From: Maritimibacter sp. REDSEA-S28_B5
Lineage (GTDB): Bacteria > Pseudomonadota > Alphaproteobacteria > Rhodobacterales > Rhodobacteraceae
Assembly: GCA_001626765.1 (NCBI GenBank)
Contig: LUOO01000040.1
Coordinates: 1 to 64,000 of the forward strand
DNA: 64,000 nt
Direction of reading: 5' to 3'
Every line of letters starts with the position of its first letter. Within the stretch, counting starts at the first letter, position 1. Positions 46,693-59,342 of this stretch are shown here, piece after piece. The notes under the pieces are model-generated. The model was not told the DNA's origin. It was given only the letters and a program-made list of their open reading frames with translations, and ran no database searches. The translations under genes and the position numbers were made by a program.

Positions 46693-47631
46693 ATGGCTCG
46701 TAAAATCATAATTGACACCGATCCGGGTCAGGACGATGCGGTCGCTATCCTTCTCGCCCTCGCCTCGCCCGAGCTTGAGGTTCTGGGCATCACGGCGGTG
46801 GCGGGAAACGTGCCCCTGCCGCTGACGGCCAAGAACGCTCGGATCATCTGCGAGGTGGCCGGTAGGCCCGAAACGCCAGTGTTCGCGGGCTGCGACGCGC
46901 CGCTCACGCGCCCGCTTGTGTCGGCGGAGCACGTCCATGGGCGTACCGGCCTCGACGGGCCGGAGTTGTGGGAGCCGGAGATGGCGCTCCAGTCCCAGCA
47001 CGCCGTGGATTTCATCATCGAGACGCTCAGGACCGAGCCCCTCGGCAAGGTGACGCTGGCCACCCTTGGCCCGCTCACCAACATCGGCAAAGCGTTCAGC
47101 CAGGCCCCCGACATCATCCCCAACGTGGCCGAAATCGTCGCCATGGGCGGGGCCTATTTCGAGGTGGGCAACATCACCCCGGCGGCCGAGTTCAACATCT
47201 ACGTCGATCCCGAAGCCGCTGACATCGTTCTGAAATCTGGCGTGAAGATCACGATCATGCCACTCGACCTCACCCACAAGGCACTGGTCACGAAGCGCCG
47301 CAACGACGCCTTTCGCTCGCTTGGCAATCGCACCGGCACCTTCACCGCGGAAATGACCGAGTTCTTCGAACGCTTCGACAAGGAGAAATACGGCTCCGAA
47401 GGTGCGCCGCTGCATGATCCGACCGTAATCGCCTATCTGCTCGCGCCCGAGCTTTTCACGGGCCGATTCATCAACGTCGAGGTCGAGACGCAGTCCGACC
47501 TGACGCTGGGCATGACGGTGGCCGACTGGTGGGGGGTCACCGATCGAGCTCCGAATGCCACTTTCATGGGGGACATCGACGCGGACGGCTTCTTCACGCT
47601 TCTCACCCAGCGGCTTGCACGGCTCCCCTAG
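46693..47631 (+). CDS. Nucleoside hydrolase
   Basis: This 312-residue inosine-uridine-preferring type hydrolase has the Ca-binding Asp cluster [43 protein letters not shown] and [11 protein letters not shown]. It salvages bases by hydrolysing ribonucleosides; pyrimidine versus purine preference cannot be read here. It probably shares an operon with xthA and selO. Confidence 0.92.
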   Translation: MARKIIIDTDPGQDDAVAILLALASPELEVLGITAVAGNVPLPLTAKNARIICEVAGRPETPVFAGCDAPLTRPLVSAEHVHGRTGLDGPELWEPEMALQSQHAVDFIIETLRTEPLGKVTLATLGPLTNIGKAFSQAPDIIPNVAEIVAMGGAYFEVGNITPAAEFNIYVDPEAADIVLKSGVKITIMPLDLTHKALVTKRRNDAFRSLGNRTGTFTAEMTEFFERFDKEKYGSEGAPLHDPTVIAYLLAPELFTGRFINVEVETQSDLTLGMTVADWWGVTDRAPNATFMGDIDADGFFTLLTQRLARLP

Positions 47632-47650
47632 GGTGCCTACCTCCTGTGGC

Positions 47651-49063
47651 ATGAAAGCCGCCTTCGACAATTCCTTCGCCCGCCTGCCCGGTCAGTTCTA
47701 TGCCAAGCAGGCCCCCGTTCCTGTTCCCGCCCCGCGTCTGTTCGCAGTCAACCGGGAGCTTGCGACGCGCCTTGGCATCGACCCCGACAGCCTGACCGCC
47801 GAGGAGCTTGCGGGCAACGCCGTGCCCGAGGGTGCCGAACCGCTCGCGCAGCTTTACGCGGGCCACCAGTTCGGGAATTTCGTGCCGCAACTAGGCGACG
47901 GTCGCGCGCTGCTTCTGGGAGAAGTGGTCGATGTGGACGGCAAGCGGCGGGACATCCAGTTGAAGGGTGCAGGGCGCACCGCCTTTTCCCGTGGCGGCGA
48001 CGGACGTGCATGGCTCGGCCCGGTCCTGCGGGAATACGTGGTGTCCGAGGCGATGCATGCGCTCGGGATCCTCACGACGCGGGCGCTGGCCGCCGTCACC
48101 ACCGGCGAGGACGTGGTCCGCGAAACGATCCTGCCCGGCGCGATCCTGACGCGCGTGGCCTCGTCGCATCTGAGGGTGGGCAGCTTTCAGGCGTTCGGCG
48201 CGCGTGGCGATACCGAGGCGTTGCGGCTCCTCACCGAACACGCCATCGCGCGACATTACCCCGAGGCGGATGGCGCGCTTGGACTACTCAAAGCGGTGAC
48301 CGAGGCGCAGGCGAAACTCATCGCCGCGTGGATGTCGGTGGGGTTCATCCATGGGGTGATGAATACCGACAACATGGCGATTTCCGGCGAGACCATCGAC
48401 TATGGCCCCTGCGCCTTCATGGATGCCTATCATCCGGCGACAGTGTTTTCCTCGATCGACCAGCAGGGGCGCTATGCCTACCAGAACCAGCCCAACATCG
48501 GCATCTGGAACCTTGCGCAGCTCGCTACCGCGCTTCTCCCGCTCATCGACACGGACAGCGACGCCGCCATCGACAAGGCCGAAGAGGTGCTGCACGGCTT
48601 TCCCGATCTGTTCGGGGCCGAATGGATACGTCTGTTCCGGGCCAAGATTGGCCTCGTCACCGCAGAGGACGGCGACGGCGCGCTCATCCAGGGGCTGCTC
48701 GGTCGCATGGCCTCGGGGCAAGCGGATTTCACCAATACCTTCCGGGCTTTGGCCAAGGGCGATGCGTCGGGCGAATTGACCGAAACGGGTGCCTGGGACA
48801 GTTGGGCATCTGACTGGCAGGCGCGTTTGGATCGCGAGCCAGGCGATACGGCGGCCATAATGCGGGCCGCGAACCCCGCCGTGATCCCGCGCAATCACCG
48901 CGTGGAAGAGATGATCAAGGCAGCGGTGGCGGGCGATTACACGCCCTTCGAACGGCTGAACGAGGTTCTGGCGCGTCCTTACGAAGACGGGCCCCTCACA
49001 GAGGACTATGCCCGCCCGCCCAAGCCCGCGGAACGGGTCCTGCGCACCTTCTGCGGCACCTGA
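47651..49063 (+). CDS. selO: Protein adenylyltransferase SelO
   Basis: This 470-residue pseudokinase-fold protein of the SelO/YdiU family transfers AMP to protein hydroxyl groups. Motifs are [42 protein letters not shown], the catalytic [18 protein letters not shown] and the C-terminal RTFCGT, with Cys where some relatives have selenocysteine. It links to redox stress in other bacteria. ATG 47651 gives the family N-terminus; the frame runs further upstream inside the previous gene. Confidence 0.91.
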   Translation: MKAAFDNSFARLPGQFYAKQAPVPVPAPRLFAVNRELATRLGIDPDSLTAEELAGNAVPEGAEPLAQLYAGHQFGNFVPQLGDGRALLLGEVVDVDGKRRDIQLKGAGRTAFSRGGDGRAWLGPVLREYVVSEAMHALGILTTRALAAVTTGEDVVRETILPGAILTRVASSHLRVGSFQAFGARGDTEALRLLTEHAIARHYPEADGALGLLKAVTEAQAKLIAAWMSVGFIHGVMNTDNMAISGETIDYGPCAFMDAYHPATVFSSIDQQGRYAYQNQPNIGIWNLAQLATALLPLIDTDSDAAIDKAEEVLHGFPDLFGAEWIRLFRAKIGLVTAEDGDGALIQGLLGRMASGQADFTNTFRALAKGDASGELTETGAWDSWASDWQARLDREPGDTAAIMRAANPAVIPRNHRVEEMIKAAVAGDYTPFERLNEVLARPYEDGPLTEDYARPPKPAERVLRTFCGT

Positions 49064-49087
49064 TCAGAGAGGCCCTCAAGCCTGTCG

Positions 49088-49897
49088 TCAGGCGGGCGTA
49101 GCCTCGTTTCCCCCGGCCTTTTCACCCTTTTCTTCTGCCTTCTCGACACGGATTTCACACTCGGACAGTTCCGCCTCGAGCGCCCTGATCTGCTGGCGCA
49201 GCTTCGAAGCCCGCCCTTCACGGTCATCGTCGGTTTCTCCTCGCTCGTCCTGAACGAGCTGCTCGCTGCCCCGCCGGAAGAACCGGCGATTTCTCAGCAT
49301 AAACTCGGCAATGACGCCCATCGGCCCGGCGCGCATCCGCCAGCGCAGGAAGGCATAGCCCATCGCGGCCCCGACGCCCGCACCGACGCAATCGACAATG
49401 AGATCACCCATCGTGTCCATGAGACCCGATTTCTGCATGTTGGTGCCGAAGGTCTGGTCCATCGCGAACTCGAAAATCTCCCACACCACGCCGATGGTGA
49501 CGGCGAAGGAAAACGAAATCCCCGCCACCGCATAGGGCGGTGCCGCGTAACGGTCGCCCTCGAACATGAGCAGCGTAAGCACGCAGCCGACGATGCCGAA
49601 CCCGATGGCCGAGGCGCCGTGCAGCGCCATGTCCCACCACCAGAACCGGTCGTAGAACTTGTAGGCCTCGCCCAAGAAGATCGTGCCGAAGAGAAACAGC
49701 ACGATTCCGGTATAGAAATAGACCGGGATGCGCAGGTGCAGCCGCTCGGCCATATAGGCGGGCGCCATGGTCAGCGCGAGGGTGGCAAGGCCGACGGCCC
49801 CGATCATGTAGTCGCGCAGGACAAAGGCCGCGAGGCTCGCGATGACGAGCACGGCCCAGACGGCATAGGTGACCAAGGAGTGACGACGCATGAACAT
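49088..49897 (-). CDS. DUF2238-like inner-membrane protein with coiled-coil tail
   Basis: This 269-residue protein has about six hydrophobic segments in the first 190 residues and the family-like stretch YDRFWWWDMALHGASAIGFGIVG...VVWEIFEFAMDQTFG. A charged coiled coil follows (KLRQQIRALEAELSECEIRVEKAEEKGEK). The function is unknown. It is divergent from the phosphodiesterase-fold gene. Confidence 0.75.
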   Translation of the reverse strand: MFMRRHSLVTYAVWAVLVIASLAAFVLRDYMIGAVGLATLALTMAPAYMAERLHLRIPVYFYTGIVLFLFGTIFLGEAYKFYDRFWWWDMALHGASAIGFGIVGCVLTLLMFEGDRYAAPPYAVAGISFSFAVTIGVVWEIFEFAMDQTFGTNMQKSGLMDTMGDLIVDCVGAGVGAAMGYAFLRWRMRAGPMGVIAEFMLRNRRFFRRGSEQLVQDERGETDDDREGRASKLRQQIRALEAELSECEIRVEKAEEKGEKAGGNEATPA

Positions 49898-49962
49898 GAC
49901 TGTGAAATGCCCCTGAACTTCATCCTGTTCCCTGCGTTGAAAAAGGACCTTATGAGGGTGAC

Positions 49963-50673
49963 ATGAAAGTTGCGAGTTACAATATCCGCAAGGCGGTTGG
50001 ACGGGACCGCCGCCGCGATCCGGCCCGGATCCTGGACGTGCTCAACACGCTCGATGCGGATGTGGTGGTCTTGCAGGAGGCCGACCGGCGTCTTGGCCAA
50101 CGCCCTGCCGCCCTGCCGCCGCGCATGATCCTGGATCACAGCGATTTCGTGCCTGCGCCCCTGGCCGTGAACGACGTTTCGCTGGGCTGGCACGGCAATG
50201 CGGTGCTCGTGAAACGGGGGGTCGAGATCACGGGTTGCACGCGGATCGACCTACCGTTCTTCGAGCCGCGCGGCGCTGTCGCGGTCGAGATCGAGGACCA
50301 TTTCCGCGTGGTGGGTGTCCACCTTGGCCTTCTGCGCCGTCACCGTCACGGCCAGTTGCGCCAACTTCGCAGCATCCTTTCTGAAAACGCGATGCCCACG
50401 GCCATTCTGGGCGACTTCAACGAATGGTCGAAGCTCGGCGGGATGGAGGAGCTGGGGGCCGATTTCCACCTGCACCTGCCGGGGCCGAGCTTTCCGACCC
50501 TGCGCCCCACCGCGATGCTTGACCGGGTGGCGCTAACCCATGACATCGAATTGCGCGACAAGGGCGTGATGGCCACGGAACTGACACGTATCGCTTCGGA
50601 TCACCTGCCGGTCTGGGTCAACCTCACTCTGCCGGGTGCGGCCGCGCCACGCGCCGCTTCGGCGGGCGGTTGA
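49963..50673 (+). CDS. Endonuclease/exonuclease/phosphatase family protein
   Basis: This 236-residue protein has the EEP fold: MKVASYNIRKAVG, VVVLQEADRR (metal Glu), ILGDFNEW and SDHLPVWVNL. There is no signal peptide, so it is probably cytosolic. It could be a phosphodiesterase or nuclease; the substrate is unknown. Its 3' end overlaps the convergent DMT transporter by 50 nt. Confidence 0.83.
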   Translation: MKVASYNIRKAVGRDRRRDPARILDVLNTLDADVVVLQEADRRLGQRPAALPPRMILDHSDFVPAPLAVNDVSLGWHGNAVLVKRGVEITGCTRIDLPFFEPRGAVAVEIEDHFRVVGVHLGLLRRHRHGQLRQLRSILSENAMPTAILGDFNEWSKLGGMEELGADFHLHLPGPSFPTLRPTAMLDRVALTHDIELRDKGVMATELTRIASDHLPVWVNLTLPGAAAPRAASAGG

Positions 50674-51544
50674 TCAGCACGATCCCGACAGCGACCAGCG
50701 CGAGCTTGAGCGCGATGGAGGCCGACATCGGTTCATCAAGCACGAGCCAACCAAGGCCCACCGAGATGATCGGGGTCAGGAAGGCAAAGCTCGCGATGGC
50801 CGAGGCCTTGTAGCGATTGAGCAGCCAGAACCACGCGAGAAAGGCCGCCGCCGCGATGAGCACCGTCTGATAGGCCAGTCCCAACCAATGCATTGGCACG
50901 ATGTCGCGGATGAAGGGGCCGAAGAAAAGCGACGCCACCAACAGGATCGGCCCGGACACAAGCAACTGCCAGAACATCTGCATCTCTGGCGAAACGCGAT
51001 TGAGCGTCGTGACACGGGCGAGGATCGCCACCCCCATCCAGCCCAGCGCCCCCATGAGCGCGGCAAGGTCGCCCCAGATGTTGGCAGTGCCCGCGACGCC
51101 TGCATCCCGGTCGGCGATGGCCCAGATCACGCCGCCCATGGCGAGCGCGAGACCCGCGGTCTTGAGCGGTGTCAGGCGTTCGCCGGGCAGCAGGAAATGC
51201 GCCATGATCGCGGTCCAGACGGGCATCGAATAAAAGATCACGCTGGTGCGGGTCACGGTCGTGAGGTCGAGGGCGATGAACAGGCCCAGAAACTCCAACG
51301 AAAACACCACGCCGATGGCAAAGCCCGCTGCGATTGTGCCCTTCTGGAAATCGAGTCTGAGCCCGCGCATCCGCATCCAGATATAGACGCAGATCGCGGC
51401 GCCCACCGAGCGAAGCCCGGCGGCAAAGACGGGTTGCAGTCCTTCGTTCACCAGCTTGATGACGACGTGATTGAGCCCGAGCCCCACCGAGATCACGAGC
51501 AGCATCGAGATCCCGAGACTGTCGAGGTTGCGTTTTTCAAGCAT
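50624..51544 (-). CDS. DMT family transporter (EamA)
   Basis: This 306-residue inner-membrane protein has ten hydrophobic segments in two EamA repeats (GLRSVGAAICVYIWMRMRG in the first; LAYQTVLIAAAAFLAWFWLLNRY in the second). A positively charged C-terminus (RPPKRRVARPHPAE) faces the cytosol. It is probably a metabolite or amino-acid exporter; the substrate is unknown. Confidence 0.84.
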   Translation of the reverse strand: MLEKRNLDSLGISMLLVISVGLGLNHVVIKLVNEGLQPVFAAGLRSVGAAICVYIWMRMRGLRLDFQKGTIAAGFAIGVVFSLEFLGLFIALDLTTVTRTSVIFYSMPVWTAIMAHFLLPGERLTPLKTAGLALAMGGVIWAIADRDAGVAGTANIWGDLAALMGALGWMGVAILARVTTLNRVSPEMQMFWQLLVSGPILLVASLFFGPFIRDIVPMHWLGLAYQTVLIAAAAFLAWFWLLNRYKASAIASFAFLTPIISVGLGWLVLDEPMSASIALKLALVAVGIVLINRPPKRRVARPHPAE

Positions 51545-51706
51545 GGATGAAGGCCTCCCTGCCCGGAAAGGGACGTTGCAGATGCGATGAAGTCAACCAA
51601 GGCACCGCGTCACAGCCTGTTTGCCACCGCACAATCTCATGCTAACCACTTACAAAATCGCGCATTCGTGATGATCGGGCGCGATGATCGGGTTTCAGGG
51701 GTTTTC

Positions 51707-52894
51707 ATGGAATTTCTTCAGATCGCATCGCTGTTGATCGTGCTGGCCGGGGTTTTCGGCGCCATCAACTACCTGTTTTTCAAACTGCCAAGCTCGATCG
51801 GCATCCTCGTCGTGGCGCTGCTCGCCTCGCTCGCGATCCTGCTTCTTGAGCTTCTCCTGCCCCAGACCAGCATGGCCGAGACCGTGCAGACCGTGGTGCG
51901 CTCCGTCGATTTCTCGGACGCGCTGCTTGAGGGGATGCTGGGGCTCCTCCTCTTTGCTGGCGCCCTTCACGTCAAACTCGACGACCTGCGCGCGCAGTGG
52001 CTGCCGGTGTTTCTCATGGCCACCATAGGCGTGGGACTTTCCACGCTGGTCGTGGGTGTGGGGTTCTCGTGGATCACCGGGATGCCGCTCATGATCGCGC
52101 TCGTCTTCGGCGCGCTGATCTCGCCCACCGATCCCGTCGCGGTTCTGGGGGTCCTGAAGGAGGCTGCCCTGCCCAAATCGCTCGAGACCAAGATCGCAGG
52201 CGAGTCGCTCTTCAACGACGGGGTGGGCTATGTGGTCTATCTTGTCCTCTTTGTGGTCGAGGCGGGCGGCGGAGCGCTTCTGGGGCTTGTGCTGGGCTAC
52301 CTCACCTTCCGGGTCATGCGCCGGATCGACGACTATTCGCTCGAGGTTCTGATCACGCTGGGCCTTGCCTTCGGCGGCTACGAGCTTGCGGTCGCGCTCC
52401 ACGTCTCGGCCCCGATCATGGCGGTCTGCGCCGGGCTTCTCATCGGCGAAGTGGGCGCGAAGCACGGAATGAGCGAGGAGACCCGCAAATACGTGGACGC
52501 CTTCTGGAAACTCATCGACGAGATCCTGAACGCCGTGCTGTTCCTGATGATCGGATTCGAGATCTTCCTCGTCGTTTTCGACACGACCACAGTGCTCGCG
52601 GGGCTTGCCGCCGTGGCGCTCGCCCTCATCGCGCGGCTCGTCGCGGTGTCGGTGCCGCTCTTGGTTCTGCGCCCGTTTTCTGACGACGACGTGCCCGGCG
52701 TCATTCCGATCATGACATGGGGCGGCCTCAAGGGCGGGATTTCCGTGGCGCTGGCGCTGGCGCTGCCCGAGAGTGAATGGAAGACCGTGATCCTGACGGC
52801 GACCTATCTGGTTGTGATCTTCTCGATCATCGTGCAGGGGCTGACTGTCAAGCGGCTGGCCATGCGCGTCGGGCGCGAACCGGAACTGATGTGA
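51707..52894 (+). CDS. Cation:proton antiporter (NhaP type)
   Basis: This 395-residue CPA1-like antiporter has about 12 membrane segments. It contains the ion-binding region GALISPTDPVAVLGVLKEA followed by ESLFNDGVGYVVYL and MTWGGLKGGISVALAL. It exports Na+ or another cation for protons, relevant to marine salt and pH stress. ATG 51707 is chosen because it gives a clean first membrane segment; the frame extends upstream to 51587. Confidence 0.87.
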   Translation: MEFLQIASLLIVLAGVFGAINYLFFKLPSSIGILVVALLASLAILLLELLLPQTSMAETVQTVVRSVDFSDALLEGMLGLLLFAGALHVKLDDLRAQWLPVFLMATIGVGLSTLVVGVGFSWITGMPLMIALVFGALISPTDPVAVLGVLKEAALPKSLETKIAGESLFNDGVGYVVYLVLFVVEAGGGALLGLVLGYLTFRVMRRIDDYSLEVLITLGLAFGGYELAVALHVSAPIMAVCAGLLIGEVGAKHGMSEETRKYVDAFWKLIDEILNAVLFLMIGFEIFLVVFDTTTVLAGLAAVALALIARLVAVSVPLLVLRPFSDDDVPGVIPIMTWGGLKGGISVALALALPESEWKTVILTATYLVVIFSIIVQGLTVKRLAMRVGREPELM

Positions 52895-52906
52895 GGGCGT
52901 GACGCC

Positions 52907-53734
52907 ATGACCGATTACCTCGTCTACGACGTCTTCACCGACCGTCCCTTTGGCGGCAATCAACTGGCGATCGTCCCGAACGGGACCGAGGTGGCCGAGG
53001 CCGACCTGCAACGCATTGCGCGAGAGTTCAACTTCTCGGAAACCGTGTTCCTGTTCCCGCCCGAAGGGAATGGCGTGGCCAAGGTCCGTATCTTCACCCC
53101 CACGATGGAGGTGCCCTTTGCGGGCCATCCGACCATCGGCACGGCTATGTTTCTGGGCGAGGCCGGGCTGGGGCCGGCGTTCGTGCTGGAACTGGGCGCG
53201 GGCGATATCGAGATCACGCTGGGCCGGAACAAGGCAAGTTTCACGACCCGCGCCGCCCTCGACCGCTTTGCCGAGCCGGACCGGGCGCTCATCGCCCGCG
53301 CACTTGGCCTGCCCGAGAGCGTGATCCTCGGCCAACCGGTCATGGCCGGTCTGGGGCTTGGCTTTACCTTCACCGAGCTAACCGACCGGGATGCGCTGTC
53401 CGATATCGTCTGCGACGTGGCTGCCTTTCGCGAGGGCCACGCGCGTTACCCCACGGGCCTTGATTTCGCGCAATGCGCCTATGTGCGTGACGGCAGCACG
53501 ATCCACATGCGAATGTTCGCCCCCTTGGACAACATCCCCGAGGACCCGGCGACGGGATCGGCGGCCGCCGCGCTCGGCGCACTGCTCTGCGCGGCGGAGG
53601 GGCCGCTGACGCTCACCATCCACCAAGGCGACGATATGGGCCGGCCTTCGCTGATCCATGTGCAGGCAGAGCCCGGCGCGGTCACCGTCACCGGACAGGC
53701 GGTCCGCGTGATGGAAGGCAAGCTCGTCCTGTGA
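52907..53734 (+). CDS. PhzF family isomerase
   Basis: This 275-residue protein has the diaminopimelate-epimerase-like fold of PhzF/YddE. It has VFTDRPFGGNQLAIV, the catalytic Glu in REFNFSETVFL, FAGHPTIGTA and the C-terminal ATGSAAAALGALL. The substrate is unknown. It is 12 nt after the antiporter and overlaps the next gene by 4 nt. Confidence 0.9.
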   Translation: MTDYLVYDVFTDRPFGGNQLAIVPNGTEVAEADLQRIAREFNFSETVFLFPPEGNGVAKVRIFTPTMEVPFAGHPTIGTAMFLGEAGLGPAFVLELGAGDIEITLGRNKASFTTRAALDRFAEPDRALIARALGLPESVILGQPVMAGLGLGFTFTELTDRDALSDIVCDVAAFREGHARYPTGLDFAQCAYVRDGSTIHMRMFAPLDNIPEDPATGSAAAALGALLCAAEGPLTLTIHQGDDMGRPSLIHVQAEPGAVTVTGQAVRVMEGKLVL

Positions 53735-54266
53735 ACCTCTGGGTCTGCCTCCTGCGCGGGATCAACGTGGGCAGCGACCGCAAGCTCCCCATGGCCGACC
53801 TCAAGGCCGTGCTGGCCAAGCTCGGGGCCGAGGAGATCGAGACCTATATCCAGTCGGGCAACGCGGTCTTCACGGGCGACATCGACCCCGAGCGGTTTGC
53901 AGGAGATCTGGCCCAGGCCATCGCCGGGACGAAAGGTTTTCGGCCCGAGGTGTTGCTGCTGCCGGGCGCCGAGATGCTGCGGGCCGACGCCGCCTACCCC
54001 TTCGCCCCCGACGCGCCGGGCGAGAAGCCCGCGCATGTCTGGTTCTGCGCCCGCGCTCCCGAAGCCCCGGATCTGTCGCGCCTCGAGGCCGTGGCGCTGC
54101 CATCTGAACGGTTCGTACTCGACGGCAGGCTCTTTTTCCTGCGCGCCCCTGAAGGCGTCGGGCGCTCGAAACTCGCGGCCAAGGTCGAGCGCGTGCTGGG
54201 CGTGCCCACGACGGCGCGCAACCTCAAGACCGTCGCGACGATGGCCGAGATGATCCGGGCGCGCGC

Positions 54267-54270
<4 letters not shown>
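53731..54270 (+). CDS. DUF1697 family protein
   Basis: This 179-residue protein begins at GTG 53731, overlapping the phzF-like stop (GTGA), so it is coupled. Family motifs are VCLLRGINVGSDRKLPMADLKAVL and ETYIQSGNAVF at the start and TTARNLKTVATMAEM at the end. The function is unknown. Its stop overlaps the convergent GNAT gene by 4 nt. Confidence 0.88.
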
Positions 54271-56962
<2,692 letters not shown>

Positions 56963-56982
56963 TCCGAGCCGCGAACTGACCA

Positions 56983-57009
56983 AAGGCCCGCCCTCGTGCG
57001 GGCCTTTTT
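56983..57009 (+). terminator. Rho-independent terminator after eno
   Basis: AAGGCCCGC/GCGGGCCTT form a perfect 9-bp stem around CCTCGT, followed by TTT, 20 nt after the stop. Confidence 0.88.
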
Positions 57010-57010
57010 C

Positions 57011-57325
57011 ATGGACGCTACCGCCCCGCTGGCGCACCATGCCCCCATGATCGAAACCCGCGACGACATCATCGACCTGATCGGCAACGCCGCCTTCAGC
57101 GAGGCGCGCGATCTGGTCATGGCCAAGGACGACTTCGCCCCGGCCTTCTGGGACCTGCGAAGCGGGCTTCTGGGCGAGCTTGCACAGAAGCTGGTGAACT
57201 ATGGCCTTACGCTCCGGCTGACCGGAGATTTCGCTCATGAAACCGCAGCCTCCAACGCGTTCCGTGACTTTGTCCGGGAAAGCCGGAGAACGGGACCGAT
57301 CTTTTTCGTGGACAGCCCGACCTGA
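57011..57325 (+). CDS. DUF4180 domain protein
   Basis: The family core is clear: DDIIDLIGNAAFSEARDLV, DFAPAFWDLRSGLLGELAQKLVNYGL and AASNAFRDFVRESRRTGPIFFV. ATG 57011 (104 residues) lies right after the eno terminator without a ribosome-binding site; ATG 57047 (92 residues) is an alternative. Relatives usually have a longer N-terminus, so the 5' end may be short. A GTG at 56996 is inside the terminator and is rejected. The function is unknown. Confidence 0.7.
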   Translation: MDATAPLAHHAPMIETRDDIIDLIGNAAFSEARDLVMAKDDFAPAFWDLRSGLLGELAQKLVNYGLTLRLTGDFAHETAASNAFRDFVRESRRTGPIFFVDSPT

Positions 57326-57465
57326 GCTTCGCCTGCGCGGCGCGTTCCCGCCGATTGTTGCCCGGCCGCGCACATGACGTCTGCGCGAACGGACTGTCAC
57401 AAAGGTTGCGGGTCAGTGGCACGACGGTATGTCTTGGCCACGACAGAGACTACCCGCGGACCCCC

Positions 57466-57774
57466 ATGCTTCGCCCCACCGCCTACATCGCGATGATCGC
57501 CCTCATTCTGTGGTCGGCCTTCCAGCCGGCGCTGGCGAGTCCGGTATCGGTATGCCCGCAGACGGCATCGGAAAGCCTCGACGCTTGTTTCCAGCCCGGC
57601 GCGCCAATGCCGGCACAAGCGGACGGCGCCAAGACCTGCGGCACCTGTATCCTGCCCGCCGAGGCGGTTCTGCCCTCCGTAGGATCGCAGGAAATCGTCC
57701 TCGTGGCCGAATCGCCTGCGCGCGCGGATTACGGGCGCACCGTGCTGCCGGACCGACGCCCCCCTCGCGCCTAA
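57466..57774 (+). CDS. Small secreted Cys-containing protein
   Basis: This 102-residue protein has a signal peptide (YIAMIALILWSAFQPALA, cleavage near residue 24) and four Cys in the mature part, including a TCGTC pair. The C-terminus is basic and Pro-rich. It lies 99 nt upstream of a DoxX gene and may be co-transcribed with it. I do not recognise the family; a periplasmic redox or metal role is only a guess. Confidence 0.5.
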   Translation: MLRPTAYIAMIALILWSAFQPALASPVSVCPQTASESLDACFQPGAPMPAQADGAKTCGTCILPAEAVLPSVGSQEIVLVAESPARADYGRTVLPDRRPPRA

Positions 57775-57873
57775 CTCCATCCAGATCGCCGGGTCCTCGA
57801 CCCGAATCCCTTGCGTCGCCCGCAGAAGCCGCTGACCGGCCCCGGAGCGACCCTTTCCTGATGGAGACTTCAC

Positions 57874-58356
57874 ATGACCACCACCGATACGAACACCAAT
57901 CTCGAAACCCGCGACACCTCGGCCACGCGCCCAACGCTTGTCCTGCCCAAGCTCGCGCCGATCTATGACGCGCTCACGCCCATCTCGCACCTGCTCCTGC
58001 GCGTCATCTGCGGCGTAGCGCTGATGGTGCATGGCTGGCCCAAGATCACCAACCCGCTCGGCGCGACCGAAATGGTGGCTGGGATCGGCTTTGCCCCTGC
58101 CGCCTTCTGGTCCGTCGCCCTGTCCCTGTTCGAGTTCATGGGCGGGCTGTTCCTGCTCGTGGGCCTTCTGACCCGCTTCGCCGCCGCCGGCGCGACCGTG
58201 ATCCTGCTGGTGACGGTCTATTTTCACTGGGTCCAGCTTGGCCAGGGCTATTCCGGCTCGGAACTCTCGCTCATCTGGGCGGCGGCGACGCTGACCTTCG
58301 TCGCACGGGGCGGCGGGAAATACTCGATCGACCGGTTGATCGGGAAAGAGCTGTGA
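57874..58356 (+). CDS. DoxX family membrane protein
   Basis: This 160-residue protein has four hydrophobic segments and the family features LLRVICGVALMVHGWPKI, FAPAAFWSVALSLFEFMGGLFLLVGLLTRFAA and a cytosolic C-terminus. DoxX-type proteins accompany redox enzymes, but the role is often unknown. It is translationally coupled to the next gene (TGATG). Confidence 0.84.
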   Translation: MTTTDTNTNLETRDTSATRPTLVLPKLAPIYDALTPISHLLLRVICGVALMVHGWPKITNPLGATEMVAGIGFAPAAFWSVALSLFEFMGGLFLLVGLLTRFAAAGATVILLVTVYFHWVQLGQGYSGSELSLIWAAATLTFVARGGGKYSIDRLIGKEL

Positions 58357-59222
58357 TGCAGCGTCGCGGGTTTCTCGCAGGGGGCGGCGCTGCCGCCCTC
58401 GCAACCGCGCTGCCCGTCACGGGCCGCGCGGCCAATGCTTTACCCCTCTCCGCGCCTGTGCATGTGGGCAGCGTGGGCCTGCGCACGCTGGATGCCGAAC
58501 GCCTTGCGGCCTGGTATGCACGCGCGGTCGGCCTGAAGGAAATCGTCCGCGAGGGCGATACGATCTGGATGGGTGCAGGCGACCAGCGGCTTCTGGCCCT
58601 GACCGAGGATAGCAGCCTGCGCCCCGCCGGACAGCGCGAGGCCGGGCTCTATCACACCGCGTTCCTCCTGCCTTCTCGCGCCGATCTGGGCCGCTGGATC
58701 CACATGGCGATCAGCAATCAGGTGCCGGTTCAGGGTAGCGCCGACCACCGGGTGAGCGAGGCGATCTATCTCGCCGATCCCGAGGGCAACGGCATCGAAA
58801 TCTATGCCGACACGCCCGAGGACACATGGCAATGGTCAGGCGGCACCGTCACGATGGGGTCGCTGCCCCTGCGGGTCGAAGAGATCCTCGGTGAACTGGG
58901 TCCGATGCCCACGCCCTACACCGGGGCACCTGCTGGCACCTCGGTCGGGCATGTCCACCTCAAGGTCGGCGATGCGGGCAAGGCCGCGCGCTGGTGGCAG
59001 GACGAGCTTGGTTTCGACGTCACCTCGCAGCGGCCAGATGCGGTGTTTCTGTCCACCGGGGGCTATCATCACCATATCGCCGCGAACGAATGGATGAGCG
59101 CGGGGGCGTCCCGGCGCCCGTACAACGAGACGGGTCTTGCTTTTGTCGAACTGGTCGGCGACGGGGCGCGGCAGCCGGCAACCTTCGAGGACGATTGGGG
59201 CACGCTCATCCGGCTCGTCTGA
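58356..59222 (+). CDS. VOC family protein with Tat signal (catechol-2,3-dioxygenase-like)
   Basis: This 288-residue protein has a Tat-type leader MQRRGFLAGGGAAAL and two vicinal-oxygen-chelate modules. The first has VGLRTLDAERLAAWYARAVGL and YLADPEGNGIEIYAD; the second has GHVHLKVGDAGKAARWWQDELGFDV. Metal-binding His and Glu positions resemble CatE-type dioxygenases. A periplasmic location is inferred from the leader. GTG 58353 is a weaker start than ATG 58356, which overlaps the DoxX stop. Confidence 0.82.
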   Translation: MQRRGFLAGGGAAALATALPVTGRAANALPLSAPVHVGSVGLRTLDAERLAAWYARAVGLKEIVREGDTIWMGAGDQRLLALTEDSSLRPAGQREAGLYHTAFLLPSRADLGRWIHMAISNQVPVQGSADHRVSEAIYLADPEGNGIEIYADTPEDTWQWSGGTVTMGSLPLRVEEILGELGPMPTPYTGAPAGTSVGHVHLKVGDAGKAARWWQDELGFDVTSQRPDAVFLSTGGYHHHIAANEWMSAGASRRPYNETGLAFVELVGDGARQPATFEDDWGTLIRLV

Positions 59223-59342
59223 TCCCCGGCGAGGCGACCAATACCGAAGGCCCGGGCGACACCCCCAGGCCTTTTCCCGTTGCAGGCCGTTGTCCGGTCG
59301 GCCACCTTCGGCCCCGGACCGATCAGCCTGGACAGACCGCCC

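Noticed and set aside
45721-47670. 649-residue minus-strand frame across xthA and the nucleoside hydrolase gene
   Set aside because: Antisense to two well-supported genes.
56996-57010. GTG 56996 as the start of the DUF4180 gene
   Set aside because: It lies in the stem-loop of the eno terminator and has no ribosome-binding site.
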